DNA from: Magnetospirillum sp902729445
Lineage (GTDB): Bacteria; Pseudomonadota; Alphaproteobacteria; Rhodospirillales; Magnetospirillaceae
Direction of reading: 5' to 3'
NCBI RefSeq assembly: GCF_902729445.1
Contig: NZ_CACVCE010000002.1
Coordinates: 62,001 to 126,000, forward strand
DNA: 64,000 nucleotides
Shown: positions 23,903-32,792 of the stretch, one piece after another
Position numbering within the stretch: the stretch's first letter is position 1
Layout: each line of letters begins with the position of its first letter
Made by a program: the position numbers and the translations under genes
The notes under the pieces: model-generated
What the model saw: only the letters and a program-made list of their open reading frames with translations
Told to the model about the DNA's origin: nothing
The model's database searches: none

Positions 23903-26200
23903 ATGAAACGTACCATGAAGCTGGCGAGCCTGCTCGCCACGGTGAGCTTTGGCGTTCTGGCAGCCAGCGAAGCTCTGTCGGCGGAAAGCCTGGCCGACGT
24001 GATGAAGCGCCGGGGCCTGAATGAAAAGGACGTCCTGGCCGCCGCCAAGACCTACACGCCCACCGGCAAGCGCGACGAATTCGTCGTGTTCTCCTCGGGT
24101 GGCCAAAGCGGTCAGGTGATCGTTTACGGCATCCCGTCGATGCGTATCTTGAAGTATATCGGCGTCTTCACCCCCGAGCCCTGGCAGGGCTATGGTTTCG
24201 ATGACGAATCCAAGCGCGTCCTGCGCGAAGGATCGGTGGTCGATGGTCGCGAGATCACCTTCGGCGACACCCACCATCCGGCGATTTCCGAAACCAATGG
24301 CGAATATGACGGCCAGTTCCTGTTCATCAACGACAAGAACACGCCCCGTATCGCGGTCATCGACCTCAAGGACTTCGAGACCAAGCAGATCGTCCTGAAC
24401 CCGATCCTGCAGTCGGAACACGGCGGTACCTTCGTGTCGCCGAACACCGACTACATCATCGAGGCGGCGCAGTATCCGGCCCCGCTGGGTGGCGACTTCG
24501 TGCCCCTGGAGCAGTTCAACGAAAAGTATCGTGGCGCCGTCACCTACTGGAAGTTCAACCGCGCCGAAGGCCGCATCGAGCCCGAGAACTCGTTCTCGCT
24601 CGAACTGCCGCCCTACAGCCAGGACCTGTCCGACTTCGGCAAGGGCCCGTCGGATGGCTGGTCGTTCACCAACTCGTTCTGCGCCGAGCGTTATGTCGGC
24701 GGCATCGAGCGCGGCCGTCCGCCGTTCGAAGCGGGCTGCTCGGCCAAGGACACCGACTTCCTGCACGTGGTGAACTGGAAGAAGGCCGAAGAGCTGTTCA
24801 AGGCCGGCAAGGTCAAGAAGATCAAGGGCCATTCCGTCATCGACCTGGCAACCGCCGCCAAGGAAGGCGTGCTGTTCCTGATCCCAGAGCCGAAGAGCCC
24901 GCACGGCGTGGACGTCACCCCGGACGGCAAGTTCATCACCGTTTCGGGCAAACTCGACACCCACACCTCGATCTTCTCGTTCGAAAAGATCCAGGCGCAG
25001 ATCAAGGCCGGTGCCTTCGCCGGCAAGGACGAGTACGGCATTCCGATCCTGGATATGCAGAAGTCGCTGCATAAGCAGGTGGAAATCGGCCTTGGCCCGC
25101 TGCACACCCAGTACGATTCCAAGCCCTGCGTCGCCTATACCTCGGTGTATGTCGATTCGCAGCTGGCCAAGTGGGATTATTGCGAAGGCAAGGTGCTGGA
25201 CAAGATCTCGATCCACTACAACATCGGCCACTTGATGGCCATGGAAGGCGATTCGGCCAAGCCGGCCGGCAAGTACGTGGTGGCGCTGAACAAGCTGGCC
25301 ATCGACCGCTTCAACCCGGTCGGCCCGCTGCATCCGCAGAACCACCAGCTGATCGACGCCTCGAACGACAAGCTGCAGCTGCTGTACGACATGCCGCTGC
25401 CGCTGGGCGAGCCCCACTACGCGGTGGCGATCTCGGCCGACAAGCTGAAGCCGCATATCCGCTACCCGCACGGCACCGATTCCCGCACCGAGAAGAAGCA
25501 TCCCGCTTCGGTGCGCGCCGGTCAGGAGCGGACCGAGCGTAGCCCGGGCAAGGTCGAGGTGTTCGGCACCGTCATCCGTTCGCACATCACGCCCGAAATC
25601 ATCGAGGCGAGCGAAGGCGACGAGGTGATCATCCACCTGACCAACCTGGAACGCGCCCAGGACGAGACGCACGGCTTCGCCATCTCGAAGCACAACGTCA
25701 ACCTGTCGCTCGAGCCGGGCAAGACCGCCTCGGTCACCTTCAAGGCCAACAAGGCCGGCACCTATCCCTATTACTGCACCGAGTTCTGCTCGGCGCTGCA
25801 TCTGGAGATGGAAGGCTACCTGCTGGTTCAGCCCGCCAACTACAAGGCGGCCGACACCGCCAAGGGCAAGGAAGGCGTGGCCTATACCCAGAAGGACTAT
25901 GACGCTCGCGTCGCGTCCAACGTCGCCACCCAGAAGGTCATCGACAGCGTCGTCGGCTACATCACCAGCGTCAACTACAAGGACTTCCCGTCCGTGGTCG
26001 CCCTGGTGGAAGACGCCACCGATCAGCTGAACTTCGCCAAGGGCGCCAAGGACAAGTCCGAGGACTTCGCGAAGAAGGCCGATTGGCAGAACGCCATGCT
26101 GTGGGCCGAGCAGTGGTTCCAGTATCAGGTCAAGGCCGCCGACATCGGCATCCGCGCCAAGACCTACCTCGAGCAGAACGGGGCCAAGAAGGTCCAGTAA
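23903..26200 (+). CDS. nosZ: nitrous oxide reductase, clade II (Sec-exported) type
   Basis: 765 residues; reduces N2O to N2 in the periplasm. The N-terminus (MKRTMK then a hydrophobic stretch to about residue 27) is a Sec signal with no twin arginine, which marks clade II enzymes. CuZ histidine segments are 'GDTHHPAISE' (His124/125), 'QSEHGGTF', 'SPHGVDV', 'GPLHTQYD', 'YNIGHLMAMEGD', 'NHQLID' and 'GEPHYAV'. The C-terminal cupredoxin domain holds CuA: His590, Cys625, Cys629, His633, Met636 in 'YYCTEFCSALHLEM'. About 110 helical residues follow CuA, with no heme motif. ATG 23903 lies behind AGGTGGGG. First gene of a long nos operon. Confidence 0.97.
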   Translation: MKRTMKLASLLATVSFGVLAASEALSAESLADVMKRRGLNEKDVLAAAKTYTPTGKRDEFVVFSSGGQSGQVIVYGIPSMRILKYIGVFTPEPWQGYGFDDESKRVLREGSVVDGREITFGDTHHPAISETNGEYDGQFLFINDKNTPRIAVIDLKDFETKQIVLNPILQSEHGGTFVSPNTDYIIEAAQYPAPLGGDFVPLEQFNEKYRGAVTYWKFNRAEGRIEPENSFSLELPPYSQDLSDFGKGPSDGWSFTNSFCAERYVGGIERGRPPFEAGCSAKDTDFLHVVNWKKAEELFKAGKVKKIKGHSVIDLATAAKEGVLFLIPEPKSPHGVDVTPDGKFITVSGKLDTHTSIFSFEKIQAQIKAGAFAGKDEYGIPILDMQKSLHKQVEIGLGPLHTQYDSKPCVAYTSVYVDSQLAKWDYCEGKVLDKISIHYNIGHLMAMEGDSAKPAGKYVVALNKLAIDRFNPVGPLHPQNHQLIDASNDKLQLLYDMPLPLGEPHYAVAISADKLKPHIRYPHGTDSRTEKKHPASVRAGQERTERSPGKVEVFGTVIRSHITPEIIEASEGDEVIIHLTNLERAQDETHGFAISKHNVNLSLEPGKTASVTFKANKAGTYPYYCTEFCSALHLEMEGYLLVQPANYKAADTAKGKEGVAYTQKDYDARVASNVATQKVIDSVVGYITSVNYKDFPSVVALVEDATDQLNFAKGAKDKSEDFAKKADWQNAMLWAEQWFQYQVKAADIGIRAKTYLEQNGAKKVQ

Positions 26201-26231
26201 GGCTTGAGGCCGAAACAGTAACCGAAGTGCT

Positions 26232-26257
26232 CGGGGGGCGGAGAAATCCGCCCCCCG
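26232..26257 (+). terminator. perfect hairpin with GAAA loop after nosZ
   Basis: CGGGGGGCGGA and TCCGCCCCCCG form an 11-bp perfect stem around a GAAA tetraloop, 31 nt after the nosZ stop. No T-tract follows, so it more likely attenuates read-through or stabilises the abundant nosZ message than ends transcription. Confidence 0.6.
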
Positions 26258-26283
26258 TTGCCTGAAAGGCCAAGGAGAGATTG

Positions 26284-26889
26284 ATGATTGTCAAATCCAC
26301 CCCGACCCTTACGGCCCTGACCCTGGTCCTGGGGCTGGTGGCCGCCGGCCCGGCTCTGGCCGCCGACGGCAAGCAATTGTTCGCCGACAAGGGCTGCACC
26401 GCCTGCCACGGCGAAGACGCCAACACGCCGCTGGAACCGGGCTATCCGCGCCTGTCCGGCCAGAACGCCGAATACGCCTTCACCCAGTTGAAGGACATGA
26501 AGTCGGGTAAGCGCAATAACGGCCTGTCGCCCGATACCATGAAGCCGATCCTGGAAGAGGTGACCGAGGAAGAGATGAAGGCCCTGGCCGACTATCTGGC
26601 CAGCCTGCCGCGCCTGACCGCCGCCACCACGCCGACGTCCGGCGAGGGCAAGAAGCTTTACATGACCAAGACCTGCGTCGCCTGCCACGGCAAGGACGGC
26701 CTGAAGCCGGTCTTGAAGACCTATCCCTTCGTCGGCGGCCAGGACCAGAAATACATCCTGACCCAGATGATGGACATCAAGACCAGCAAGCGCGTCAACG
26801 GACTGACCAACGCCATGCAGCCGGTCATGCATCTGGTCCAAGACAGCGAGATCGAGGCCATCGCCGAGTTCTTAGCCAACGTCAAGTGA
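26284..26889 (+). CDS. periplasmic diheme cytochrome c (c4/c553-like)
   Basis: 201 residues with a Sec signal (about 1-26, ending 'ALA'). Two heme c sites are seen: CTACHGED near residue 40 and CVACHGKD near residue 132. Each domain carries a 'PRLSGQNAEY'/'PFVGGQDQKY' segment and later Met candidates (KQLKDMKSGKR-like). It lies directly after nosZ in the operon and is the likely electron donor between NosG/NosH and NosZ, like the NosC1/NosC2 cytochromes of other clade II clusters. The ATG at 26284 is used, behind AAGGAGAG. Confidence 0.92.
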   Translation: MIVKSTPTLTALTLVLGLVAAGPALAADGKQLFADKGCTACHGEDANTPLEPGYPRLSGQNAEYAFTQLKDMKSGKRNNGLSPDTMKPILEEVTEEEMKALADYLASLPRLTAATTPTSGEGKKLYMTKTCVACHGKDGLKPVLKTYPFVGGQDQKYILTQMMDIKTSKRVNGLTNAMQPVMHLVQDSEIEAIAEFLANVK

Positions 26890-26946
26890 CCCGGGGGGTG
26901 GGGGGTATAAGTTTTGTCTAAAGAACCCTTGTGTGGAGAGAGAGGA

Positions 26947-27702
26947 ATGAAGACGCTGATTCGCGCCGTTGCCGTGGCCCTGGTCGCCACCGCTGCATTC
27001 GGGACCGCTGCCTACGCCGCTGGTGCCAAGGACAAGCCGGCCCAGGGCAAAAGCCTGGGTGACAAGGATTATCAGTGGAACGCCAATGGCGGCGAAAAGG
27101 ACGAGGCCCTGCACCTGAAGCCCGACCTCAAGAACGGCCGCGACGTTTATGAAGTCTGTGCCGCCTGCCACCTGCCGGAAGGCTGGGGCCAGACCGACGG
27201 CACCTTCCCGCAGCTGGCCGGTCAGCACAACAAGGTCATCATCAAGCAGCTGGCCGACATCCGCGCGCTGAACCGCGACAACCCGACCATGTACCCGTTC
27301 GCGCTGCCCGACCAGATCGGTGGCCCGCAGGCCATCGCCGATGTCGCCGCCTATATCGGCACCTTGAAGATGAACCCCGAGCCCGGCTACGGCGACGGCA
27401 AGGACCTGGAGCACGGCAAGAAGCTCTATAAGGAACAGTGCGCCCGCTGCCACGGCGACCACGGCCAGGGTGACAACGACAAGTATTATCCGCGCCTGGA
27501 AAGCCAGCACTACAATTACCTGCTGCGCCAGTACCAGTGGATCAAGGAAGGCAAGCGCCGCAACGCCAACCCGGAAATGGTCAAGCAGATCCAGTGGATG
27601 ACTGACCGCGACACCAAGGCGGTGCTGGATTACGTCTCGCGCATCAAGCCGCCGGCCAATCTGATCGGCCCCAAGGGCTGGAAGAACCCCGACTTCGAGT
27701 AA
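26947..27702 (+). CDS. periplasmic diheme cytochrome c
   Basis: 251 residues with a Sec signal (about 1-22). Heme sites are 'CAACHLPEGWGQ' and 'CARCHGDHGQG'. Each is followed by the pattern 'PQLAGQHNKVI'/'PRLESQHYNYL' and a 'RRNANPEM' axial Met region. It belongs to the diheme c4-like group and probably works in series with the preceding cytochrome to reduce NosZ. The start is set at MKTLIRAV behind GAGAGAGGA; an upstream GTG/ATG at 26914 adds non-signal residues. Confidence 0.92.
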   Translation: MKTLIRAVAVALVATAAFGTAAYAAGAKDKPAQGKSLGDKDYQWNANGGEKDEALHLKPDLKNGRDVYEVCAACHLPEGWGQTDGTFPQLAGQHNKVIIKQLADIRALNRDNPTMYPFALPDQIGGPQAIADVAAYIGTLKMNPEPGYGDGKDLEHGKKLYKEQCARCHGDHGQGDNDKYYPRLESQHYNYLLRQYQWIKEGKRRNANPEMVKQIQWMTDRDTKAVLDYVSRIKPPANLIGPKGWKNPDFE

Positions 27703-27765
27703 TCACGCCCTGACCGGTGGGGGAGGGGGCTGCCCTCCTCCTCCATCCAATGCCAAGAGGTTGCC

Positions 27766-28422
27766 ATGCAGACCCAGGACAAGGGCAAGCTGACGCTCGC
27801 CTTCCGTGCCCTCACCGTCGCCGCCGCGTTGCTGATCGGGGGCGCGTTCTTCTCTCCCATCTGGTGGGTGGCCTTGAAGGCGCCGAACTATCCGGCTCAG
27901 ACCTTCCCGGACGGCGTGCGGATCCACTTCCACGTCAACGGCGTGTTCAACGGCTGCAAGGAGCGGCCGAAGACCGACGACGTCTACGAGGAAGAGGCCC
28001 TGGACTGCGTCCACGAAATGAACGTCATCAACCATTTCATCGGCATGGAACCGATCGAGAAGGGCGCCCGTCTGGAAATCGCCGCCGCGCCCTATCTGTT
28101 TGCCCTGGTCGGCGTGATGCTGGTGGCTTTTCTGTTCTATTCCGGGCCGTTCTGGTGGGTGCTGCCGATGTCGGGCATGGTGATCCCCATCGCCTTCGTC
28201 GCCGATTACGCCGCCTGGCTGTGGTGGTTCGGCCACAATCTGCACCCGTGGGGCGCCTTCACCGTCAAGCCCTTCATGCCGACGGTGTTCGGCGAGGGCA
28301 AGGTCGCCCAGTTCGGGACCTTCTCGTATCCCCATTACGGCTTCGGCCTGTTGGTTGCCGGCGCCTTGTTGCTTGTCCTGGCCGCGTTGCTGCGGCGCAA
28401 GAGCCTTAAATCGGACGGTTGA
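27766..28422 (+). CDS. nosB: NosB-like integral membrane protein
   Basis: 218 residues with about five hydrophobic segments (near 13-33, 105-125, 130-150, 195-213). It has a conserved-looking periplasmic part containing 'NGVFNGCKERP' and 'DCVHEMNVINHFIGM' with two Cys, and 'FSYPHYGFGL' near the end. Clade II nos clusters carry a membrane protein, NosB, at this position between nosZ and nosD; its role is unknown. The symbol rests on position, size and topology. Confidence 0.75.
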   Translation: MQTQDKGKLTLAFRALTVAAALLIGGAFFSPIWWVALKAPNYPAQTFPDGVRIHFHVNGVFNGCKERPKTDDVYEEEALDCVHEMNVINHFIGMEPIEKGARLEIAAAPYLFALVGVMLVAFLFYSGPFWWVLPMSGMVIPIAFVADYAAWLWWFGHNLHPWGAFTVKPFMPTVFGEGKVAQFGTFSYPHYGFGLLVAGALLLVLAALLRRKSLKSDG

Positions 28423-28441
28423 ACTTGTCGAGGTGATGACC

Positions 28442-29713
28442 ATGCGACCCTCGCCCCGGGTCCTGTTGTCCGTCGCTGCCGGCCTTGGCGCCCTGTGGGC
28501 CGCTGTGTCGGGGGCGACCATCCAGGCGCCGCCCGCCAAGGACGCCCGCCTGATCCAGGACATGATCGACCAGGCCGATGCGGGCGCCGAACTGGTGGTG
28601 CCCCCCGGTCGCTGGAACGGCCGCCTGGTGGTGGACAAGCCGATCGTTCTGGACGGCAAGGGCCAGGCCACCATCGATGCCGGCGGGTTCGGCACGGTGC
28701 TGGTGGTCAAGACCTCGGGCGCCACCGTGCGCGGCCTGAAGCTGGTCGGCACCGGCGAGAATCACGACACCGAGGATGCCGGCATCCAGGTGCGCGGCAA
28801 CAACAACGTGGTCAAGGACAACGTCATCGAGGATGCGCTGTTCGGCATCGACCTGCAGCAATCCCATTTCAACGTCCTGCGCCGCAATCACATCACCTCG
28901 AAGCAGCGCGACCTGGGGCTTCGGGGCGACGGCATCCGCCTGTGGTATTCCGACGACAATAGTCTGGAAGACAATACCTTGAAGGACAGCCGCGACTTCG
29001 TGCTGTGGTATTCGAAGCGCAACAAGGTCACCGGCACCCTGTCCGAGGGCAACCGCTACGGCCTGCATTTCATGTTCTCGGCCGACAACATCATCGAGAA
29101 CAACCACTTCCTGCACAATTCGGCCGGCATCTCGATGATGTACGACCAGGGCGACGTGGTACGCGGCAACGTCATCGCCCATTCGGTCGGCGCCACCGGC
29201 ACCTGCATCTCGCTGAAGGAAGCCAGCGACATCGTCATCGAGGGCAACGAGCTGGTCTATTGCGCCAACGGCATCTTTCTCGACGTGTCGCCGTTCCAGC
29301 CCGACAGTACCAACCGCATCACCAACAACCGCATCGCCTTCAACGACATCGCCATTTCCTTCCTGAACGATTGGAAGGGCAATGTGTTCACCGGCAACCG
29401 CATCGAAAGCAACATGACCGAGGTGGCGGTGTTCGGCGGCGGATCGGCCAAGCGCAACGAATGGGACGGCAATTCGTGGGATTCCTATGAAGGCTTCGAC
29501 CGAGACGGCGACGGCATCGGCGACCGGCCGCACAAGGTGATGAACTATGCCAGCCGCATCTGGATGGAACTGCCCAATACCCGCTTCTTCAAGGGGACAG
29601 CGGTCCTTGAGGTGATCGACTTCCTGGACCGCCTGGCCCCCTTCTCGGAACCCGAATTGTTGCTGGAGGACGGCCACCCGGTGGTGGCCCGAGCCCAGGA
29701 GAGGAAATCATGA
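28442..29713 (+). CDS. nosD: NosD periplasmic copper-maturation protein
   Basis: 423 residues with a signal peptide (about 1-22). The body is a right-handed parallel beta-helix of repeated N-x-I/V ladders, for example 'GNNNVVKDNVIEDALFGIDL' and 'NIIENNHFLHNSAGISMMY', and a 'DRDGDGIGDRPH' loop near the C-terminus. NosD works with NosF and NosY to supply sulfur/copper for CuZ assembly of NosZ. GAGGTG ahead of ATG 28442 supports that start. It overlaps nosG by 4 bp. Confidence 0.94.
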   Translation: MRPSPRVLLSVAAGLGALWAAVSGATIQAPPAKDARLIQDMIDQADAGAELVVPPGRWNGRLVVDKPIVLDGKGQATIDAGGFGTVLVVKTSGATVRGLKLVGTGENHDTEDAGIQVRGNNNVVKDNVIEDALFGIDLQQSHFNVLRRNHITSKQRDLGLRGDGIRLWYSDDNSLEDNTLKDSRDFVLWYSKRNKVTGTLSEGNRYGLHFMFSADNIIENNHFLHNSAGISMMYDQGDVVRGNVIAHSVGATGTCISLKEASDIVIEGNELVYCANGIFLDVSPFQPDSTNRITNNRIAFNDIAISFLNDWKGNVFTGNRIESNMTEVAVFGGGSAKRNEWDGNSWDSYEGFDRDGDGIGDRPHKVMNYASRIWMELPNTRFFKGTAVLEVIDFLDRLAPFSEPELLLEDGHPVVARAQERKS

Positions 29714-30459
29714 GCGCGAAGCCCAAGCCGCCGCCCCATGTGCAACTGGAATATCGCCGCCGCTTCCTGCGCTCGGTCCTGCTGGGCGGCCTGGCCGTCG
29801 GCGGCTCGCTGGCCGGCTGGCTGCCGCTGGCCCGCGCGCACGAGGCGCGCCTGCGCCCGCCCGGCGCGCTGGACGAGAACCAGTTCCTGGCCTCTTGCAT
29901 CAAGTGCGGCCAGTGCGTCCAGGTCTGCCCGGTCGAGGCCATCGTCCTGGGCGACATCACCGAAGGCTTCGGCCTGGGCGTGCCCCATATCGACGCCCGC
30001 GTTCAGGCCTGCGACTTCTCGTGCGACGCGGTGCAATGCATCCTGGCCTGCCCGACCGGCGCGCTGACCCATACCCTGTCCAAGAAGGAAGAGGTCCGCA
30101 TGGGCCTGGCCCGGCTGGACAAGCCCGACATCTGCCTGGCCCGCCAGGGCGCCGGCTTCAAGGGCCAAGCGCGCGGCGCCGGCTTTCCCGGCATCCATCG
30201 TTATGAAAAGGTCGATCGCTGGAACCCGATCAAGATCGCCGACCATCCCTATGATCTGGAATTGTGCGATCTGTGCGTCCGCGAATGCCCGATCGAGGGC
30301 GCCATCCGCCTGGTGCCGATGAGTGACGATTCCGCCGACAAGCGCCGTACCCCCGAGATCACCGAGAAATGCGTCGGCTGTGGCATGTGCGAGATGATCT
30401 GCCCGACCGAGCCGGCGGCGATCGTCATCGATGCCCGCAAGCAGTGGGGGCAATCATGA
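29710..30459 (+). CDS. nosG: NosG, NapG-like iron-sulfur protein
   Basis: 249 residues. An N-terminal 'YRRRFLRSVLLGG' resembles a Tat signal. Four [4Fe-4S] cluster motifs follow: CIKCGQCVQVCP, the 'CDFSCDAVQCILACP' variant, CDLCVRECP and CVGCGMCEMICP. By analogy with NapG it is the periplasmic partner of the membrane quinol dehydrogenase NosH, carrying electrons from menaquinol towards cytochrome c. Start and stop overlap nosD and nosH (ATGA in each case). Confidence 0.9.
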   Translation: MSAKPKPPPHVQLEYRRRFLRSVLLGGLAVGGSLAGWLPLARAHEARLRPPGALDENQFLASCIKCGQCVQVCPVEAIVLGDITEGFGLGVPHIDARVQACDFSCDAVQCILACPTGALTHTLSKKEEVRMGLARLDKPDICLARQGAGFKGQARGAGFPGIHRYEKVDRWNPIKIADHPYDLELCDLCVRECPIEGAIRLVPMSDDSADKRRTPEITEKCVGCGMCEMICPTEPAAIVIDARKQWGQS

Positions 30460-31430
30460 GCCTGATCCAATCCCTGGCCATCATGCTGGGCCGCGATCCG
30501 ACCAAGCCGGCGCCCGAAGAATATTCCGCCGAGGCCGCCGCCATTCACGCGGCCAAGCGGGCCCACAAGCTGGATGCCGCCGAGCGCGAGGCCATCGCCC
30601 GCGAACAGCACGAATCCCACAAGGTCCACACCTGGCGCAACCGCCGTTGGATCACGTTGCTGCTGGTCAACCTGCTGTTCGTGGCGTCCTACCGTTTCGA
30701 CGTTCAGCTGATCGAAGGCGCGCTGACCGCGTCGCGGGTCATCGGTTTCCACTTCGCCGACCTCAATTCGGCGCTGCAGGTGACGCTGGCCTTCAAGACC
30801 ATCCTGATCAACCTGATCATCGGCACCACCACGGTATTGTTCATGTGGTGGCTGCTGGGCGGCCGGACCTTCTGTTCGTGGGTCTGCCCCTATCACCTGC
30901 TGGCCGAATGGGCCGAGGCGCTGCACCTGAAGCTGGCGGCGAAGAAGCTGGTCAAGGACCATGTGCTGCACAGGCGGACCCGGGTGGTGATGTACGTGAT
31001 CTTCGCGGGCCTGGCGCTCGCCACCGGCTATACCGTGTTCGAGACCATCTCGCCCACCGGCATCCTCAGCCGCGCCCTGATCTATGGTCCCAGCCTGGCC
31101 CTGGCCATCGTCGCCTTGCTGCTGGCGCTGGAAGTGGCCTATTCGCGGCGGATGTGGTGCCGCTACATGTGCCCGATCGGCATCACCTATGCCATGGTCG
31201 GCGCCGTCAGCCCGGTCCGCGTCGTCTACCGCCCGCTCGACTGCCACCACGAAGGCGCGTGCCGCAAGGTGTGCCTGGTGCCCCATGTGCTGGACATGAC
31301 CAAGAAGGGCTACGCCCCCCAGGTCAATAACGGCATCGGCGCCGACTGCACCCGGTGCGGCCTGTGCGTCGATATCTGCCCGACCGGGTCGCTGAAGTTC
31401 GAGGTCAAGGGCCTCGACAGGTTGCTGTAG
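30456..31430 (+). CDS. nosH: NosH, NapH-like quinol dehydrogenase membrane subunit
   Basis: 324 residues with about four to five membrane helices from residue 65. The NapH/NosR-type C-x3-CP motifs are 'CSWVCPYHLL' and 'CRYMCPIG', followed by two [4Fe-4S] sites, 'CHHEGACRKVCLVP' and 'CTRCGLCVDICPTG'. It oxidises quinol (in NapH, menaquinol) and passes electrons to NosG. The start at 30456 overlaps the nosG stop. No nosR is present in the cluster, as is usual for clade II. Confidence 0.9.
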   Translation: MSLIQSLAIMLGRDPTKPAPEEYSAEAAAIHAAKRAHKLDAAEREAIAREQHESHKVHTWRNRRWITLLLVNLLFVASYRFDVQLIEGALTASRVIGFHFADLNSALQVTLAFKTILINLIIGTTTVLFMWWLLGGRTFCSWVCPYHLLAEWAEALHLKLAAKKLVKDHVLHRRTRVVMYVIFAGLALATGYTVFETISPTGILSRALIYGPSLALAIVALLLALEVAYSRRMWCRYMCPIGITYAMVGAVSPVRVVYRPLDCHHEGACRKVCLVPHVLDMTKKGYAPQVNNGIGADCTRCGLCVDICPTGSLKFEVKGLDRLL

Positions 31431-31448
31431 GAAAGGACGAAGCTCGCC

Positions 31449-32327
31449 ATGATCCGCTTCGGCAACGTCACGAAAACCTTCAAGCGGGCCCGCGTGCTCG
31501 ATGGGGTCACGCTGGACATCGCCCAGGGCGACCGCATCGCCCTGGTCGGTTCCAACGGCGCCGGCAAGACCACTTTGATCCGCTGCCTGCTGGGCGAGTA
31601 CACCCATGACGGCACGGTCGCGGTCGATGGCCTGGCGCCGCGCGACCATCGCGGCCAGGTGCTGGCCCGGGTCGGCTTCGTGCCGCAGATCCCGCCGCCC
31701 CTGAAGATGCCGGTGGGCGAACTGGTGGGCTTCGCCGCCAGCGTGTGCAAAAGCGACCCGGCCCGCATGGTGGCGGTGATCGAGGAACTGGGGCTGGAAT
31801 ACGACCGCATCCGCAAGCTGCCCTTCGTCAAGCTGTCGGGCGGCATGAAGCAGAAGACCCTGATCGGCGTGGCCCTGGGCCGCGATTCCGACATCTTGAT
31901 CATGGACGAGCCGGCGGCCAACCTGGACCCCGAGGCCCGTCACATCTTTTTCCGCCTGCTGGCGGCCCGCAAGGAAAGCGGCGTGATGCTGATCACCAGC
32001 CACCGCCTGGACGAGGTCGCCGCCCTGGTCAACCGTGTCATCGAGATGGATATGGGCCGGGTGGTGCTGGACGACCGCGTCGCCGACAGTGTCGATATGG
32101 CCAGCCGCATGCGCTGCAAGATCACCCTGGTCCGGCCCGACGACGCCTTCGCCCGCACATTGGGCGAGTGGCATTTCACCGGCACCGACCGGGAATGGTC
32201 GGGGCTGGTCAACGGCCCGGACCGCCTGCGCTTCATGTGCATGCTGTCGCGTTATACCGGCCTGATCGGCGGGCTGGAACTGGTCGAAGGCAAGGAGGGT
32301 GCGCCATGTGCTCCTGCAACGGTTTAA
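31449..32327 (+). CDS. nosF: NosF, ABC transporter ATP-binding protein
   Basis: 292 residues. Walker A 'GSNGAGKTTLIRCLLG', signature 'LSGGMKQKTLIGVALG' and Walker B 'ILIMDEPAANLDPEA' are present, with 'LITSHRLDEVAAL' after. NosF powers NosY and NosD in metal-site maturation of NosZ. Its last 22 bp overlap the start of nosL in another frame, an unusually long overlap for this operon. Confidence 0.94.
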   Translation: MIRFGNVTKTFKRARVLDGVTLDIAQGDRIALVGSNGAGKTTLIRCLLGEYTHDGTVAVDGLAPRDHRGQVLARVGFVPQIPPPLKMPVGELVGFAASVCKSDPARMVAVIEELGLEYDRIRKLPFVKLSGGMKQKTLIGVALGRDSDILIMDEPAANLDPEARHIFFRLLAARKESGVMLITSHRLDEVAALVNRVIEMDMGRVVLDDRVADSVDMASRMRCKITLVRPDDAFARTLGEWHFTGTDREWSGLVNGPDRLRFMCMLSRYTGLIGGLELVEGKEGAPCAPATV

Positions 32328-32791
32328 CGCGGCGCGCCTTGCTGGGTCTGCTGGGCGCCGCCCTGACGGCGCCGCTGTCGGCCTGCTTCGACAAGGGCAC
32401 CGGCCCGGTCGAGGTGCGCTGGGGCAAGGAATATTGCGCCTATTGCGGCATGATCATCGATGACCCGCGCTTCGCCGCCCAGGTGCGCGGTGGCCCGGAC
32501 AAGAAGGTGTCGAAGTTCGACGATCTGGGCGACGCGGTACTGTGGCTGGCCAAGCAGCCCTTCGCCGACGATCCCGCCACCGAGTTCTGGGTCGGCGACG
32601 TCGAGAAGGGGGTGTGGCTGGATGGCCGCCTGGCCTGGTACCTGTCGGGCAAGAAATCGCCGATGGCCCACAATTTCGGCGCGCTGCCCGAGCCACGGCC
32701 GGGGGCGATCAGCTTCGCCGAATTGAGGAAGACCATCCTGGAACGCGGCTCGACCAGCCGCTGCGAAACGCCCGAGCAGGGGAGCACCTGA
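32306..32791 (+). CDS. nosL: NosL copper-binding lipoprotein
   Basis: 161 residues with a lipoprotein signal whose lipobox is LSAC (Cys about residue 27). The metal motif 'YCAYCGMIIDDPRF' (C-x2-C-G-M) is diagnostic of NosL, which delivers Cu(I) for the CuZ site. It is followed by 'KVSKFDDLGD' and 'GKKSPMAHNFGA'. The start lies inside nosF; one base separates its stop from nosY. Confidence 0.94.
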   Translation: MCSCNGLTRRALLGLLGAALTAPLSACFDKGTGPVEVRWGKEYCAYCGMIIDDPRFAAQVRGGPDKKVSKFDDLGDAVLWLAKQPFADDPATEFWVGDVEKGVWLDGRLAWYLSGKKSPMAHNFGALPEPRPGAISFAELRKTILERGSTSRCETPEQGST

Positions 32792-32792
32792 C

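Noticed and set aside
23888..25801. 637-codon frame antisense to nosZ
   Set aside because: nosZ copper ligands are complete on the + strand; the antisense product has no recognisable family.
30249..32174. 641-codon frame antisense to nosG, nosH and nosF
   Set aside because: Shadow of overlapping nos genes with intact cluster and Walker motifs.
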